A stretch of DNA of 7,871 nt from UBA11164 sp002420085 (lineage in GTDB: Bacteria; Pseudomonadota; Gammaproteobacteria; Xanthomonadales; Xanthomonadaceae), in NCBI GenBank assembly GCA_031976395.1, contig DALYLJ010000150.1, positions 1-7,871 of the forward strand, given 5' to 3'. Shown here one piece after another: positions 6,919-7,871 of the stretch. The notes beneath the pieces are model-generated. The model saw only the letters and a list, made by a program, of their open reading frames with translations. It was not told the origin of the DNA and did no database searches. How positions within the stretch are numbered: position 1 is the stretch's first letter; the number at the start of each line of letters is the position of its first letter. Made by a program: the position numbers and the translations under genes.

Positions 6919-6939
6919 CGCTGGGAGACGCTTGCTTGC

Positions 6940-7374
6940 TCAAAACTTGCTGTAGCAAACACCAGCGATCGTGATCGTATCGCCGCTCGCCGTGCAACTG
7001 GTGACTTCATCGAACCAGTAGTTCGGATCTCGACCGTACCAGATTCGGGAACCGAAGAGATCGCGGAACAGATAGCCTCCGATCACACGCTCAACAAGCG
7101 GCGGGGAGACCAGCACCTGGTCAAGGCTGGGATAGCCCGCTCTGGCCAACTCATCTTGGGGCTCATCAAACAGCTCGTCGTCCTTCTTCGACTCGATCAC
7201 CAGGCTCTCGTACATCGGCTCCAGGTACTCGACGACAGCCGCAGCCTCGAAGGTAAGAACGAAAGCCCTCTTGGTCATCCGGCTCCGTGCGGAGCTCAAA
7301 CTCATCTCCGACAGCGCGAACAACGACGGTGGCTGTGGCGCTCCGTCGATCATCAGGGTGAAGGCCGGCGGCAT
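6940..7374 (-). CDS. Hypothetical protein, 144 residues, not recognised
   Basis: I do not recognise this family. The protein is soluble by eye, with no signal peptide or membrane helix. It is mixed alpha/beta in character: a basic SSARSRMTKRAFVLTF segment, an acidic middle (SKKDDELFDEPQDELARAG, about residues 62-80), a hydrophobic LVERVIGGYLFRDLFG stretch, an aromatic-rich RIWYGRDPNYWFDE motif, and a short C-terminus with two cysteines (TSCTASGDTITIAGVCYSKF). Codon use is less GC-biased at third positions than in the plus-strand genes, and the gene is alone on this strand apart from a small upstream ORF, both of which suggest acquired DNA. ATG 7374 is the first ATG, 6 bases after the stop of the upstream ORF; its ribosome site is weak. 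The size and acidic patch would suit an immunity or antitoxin protein, but that is a guess. Confidence 0.6.
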   Translation of the reverse strand: MPPAFTLMIDGAPQPPSLFALSEMSLSSARSRMTKRAFVLTFEAAAVVEYLEPMYESLVIESKKDDELFDEPQDELARAGYPSLDQVLVSPPLVERVIGGYLFRDLFGSRIWYGRDPNYWFDEVTSCTASGDTITIAGVCYSKF

Positions 7375-7380
7375 GAGGGC

Positions 7381-7569
7381 CTAACCCCCGCCCCGAGCGG
7401 CCAACGCCGCCAGACCACGCTCCGAGAGCACAAAATGTTCCCCCGCCCCCGAGGCGCATGGCGGAAAATTTTTCACTGGCCGCTCCAGCCCGTAGTTAGC
7501 GAACGAGTTTGTCATATTCAGCGTGCCCATCCAAATCCCGTCGATACCGCCTTCTCCCTCGTGCCGCAA
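7381..7569 (-). CDS. Small hypothetical ORF or gene remnant
   Basis: A 62-residue ORF read from TTG 7569, or 49 residues from ATG 7530. The frame is open upstream to a stop at 7660-7662 without a good start, so it may be the end of a decayed longer gene. Readable parts are GIDGIWMGTLNMTNSFANYG and GEHFVLSERGLAALAARGGG; I recognise no family. Its TAG lies 6 bases before the ATG of the 144-residue gene, so the two could be co-transcribed. No strong ribosome site is visible. It could also be non-coding. Confidence 0.3.
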   Translation of the reverse strand: MRHEGEGGIDGIWMGTLNMTNSFANYGLERPVKNFPPCASGAGEHFVLSERGLAALAARGGG

Positions 7570-7659
7570 AGCCCGGTAACGCAGGCCAGCGCGAACCGAC
7601 CAAACCGCGCCAATCCACTGAAGTGAAGTGACGGATGGCCAGGATTGGACCTCAACAGT

Positions 7660-7792
7660 TCAAAGTTCCTGTCATTGCCAGCATACCCCCCATCTCGCCA
7701 CCAGGCTCATCGGCGGCTTACGCCGTGTTAAGCCGCCGGAGCGCCCCGTGTCACGGCCAGGAGTCACTTCTGCGATCGGCTGGAGCGGATAG
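7660..7792. other. Gap between minus-strand ORFs, holding a strong hairpin
   Basis: No gene is supported here. The only clear structure is the inverted repeat at 7711-7738. Confidence 0.5.
7711..7738 (-). terminator. Perfect 10-bp inverted repeat downstream of the right-edge gene
   Basis: CGGCGGCTTA (7711-7720) and TAAGCCGCCG (7729-7738) are exact reverse complements around an 8-base loop. It lies about 55 bases downstream of the stop of the minus-strand gene at the right edge, a suitable place for a transcript end, but no T-tract follows on the minus strand (the next bases are ATGAGCC), so a terminator is only one reading. It may instead be a dispersed palindrome. Confidence 0.4.
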
Positions 7793-7871
7793 TCAGCCCT
7801 TGTCTCCCAGAGTCTGGACGAATTTGATCTTGCCTTGCTCGACACGCCACATTGCTTTATTTTCAACAGTC
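7793..7871 (-). CDS. C-terminal end of a minus-strand protein cut by the window edge
   Basis: Reading leftwards from base 7870, an open frame of 25 codons ends at TGA 7795-7793 with the sequence MWRVEQGKIKFVQTLGDKG. It has an alternating strand-like pattern (WRVEQGKIKFVQTLG) that looks like a real protein end, more so than the other two minus-strand frames here. The family cannot be named from so little. The start lies beyond the window. Confidence 0.5.
   Translation of the reverse strand, partial: TVENKAMWRVEQGKIKFVQTLGDKG

Larger units (their letters stand above)
6730..6939. other. Intergenic stretch at the boundary of the plus-strand operon
   Basis: I see no convincing gene here. The stretch holds the hairpin at 6744-6777, a direct repeat GGCAGGCC (6824-6831 and 6838-6845), a 5-bp hairpin CCTCT/AGAGG (6845-6849 with 6856-6860), and the GTGACGG repeat cluster at 6860-6918. 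It separates the plus-strand housekeeping genes from the minus-strand genes on the right; the two groups are convergent. Confidence 0.6.

Noticed and set aside
7156..7626. A 156-codon plus-strand ORF opposite the minus-strand pair.
   Set aside because: Its composition (many R, Q, H and P, no motif) looks antisense, and the minus-strand frame gives a more protein-like sequence. Not fully excluded.
7711..7738. Integron attC site: GTTAAGC at 7727-7733 fits the core-site pattern.
   Set aside because: No matching RYYYAAC partner lies 60-140 bases away with complementary inner arms, and the ORFs are not arranged as cassettes. The seven bases are explained by the simple palindrome.
7672..7866. A 64-codon minus-strand ORF at the right edge.
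   Set aside because: It competes with the 25-codon frame ending at 7793, which has a better strand-like pattern. The 64-codon reading is rich in R and S and begins at a TTG without a ribosome site.

Overview
The window is GC-rich (about two thirds by eye) and reads as a gammaproteobacterial chromosome. Xanthomonadales or a relative is my best guess, an inference from gene order and gene families. The order small ZapB-like coiled coil, zapA, 6S RNA, 5-formyltetrahydrofolate cyclo-ligase is a known gammaproteobacterial arrangement, and an EVE-domain gene and rpiA follow directly. Bases 1 to about 6730 carry densely packed plus-strand genes with strong third-position GC bias.

Layout: (1) 1-3831 is the 3' part of a very large cyclic-di-GMP signalling gene: a beta-propeller sensor, a Y_Y_Y domain, one membrane segment, two PAS domains, then GGDEF and EAL domains with intact active sites. 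Its start lies upstream of the window. (2) 3841-4361 holds two cell-division genes, a 73-residue ZapB-like coiled coil and zapA, overlapping by four bases. (3) 4396-4583 is 6S RNA (ssrS), recognised by position, a TATACT -10 box, a 15-bp closing stem and an internal 7-bp stem. (4) 4570-6729 holds fau, an EVE-domain gene, rpiA and a MAPEG-family membrane protein gene. The last three are coupled by short overlaps.

(5) From 6730 onward the character changes. A hairpin follows the MAPEG gene, then a cluster of GTGACGG-type repeats. After these come minus-strand ORFs: a 144-residue protein I do not recognise, a small doubtful ORF just upstream of it, a 10-bp perfect hairpin, and at the right edge the last 25 codons of another minus-strand gene. 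Base composition is visibly less GC-biased here, and the stretch looks like accessory or acquired DNA.

Functionally, left to centre combines c-di-GMP turnover in response to an outside signal, Z-ring assembly, 6S RNA control of the sigma-70 polymerase, folate one-carbon salvage and the pentose phosphate pathway. Two points deserve most attention. The fau start region lies inside the 3' arm of the 6S RNA closing stem, with its only good Shine-Dalgarno sequence buried in that stem. The minus-strand block on the right is unrecognised. I found no clear evidence of a new multi-gene system.
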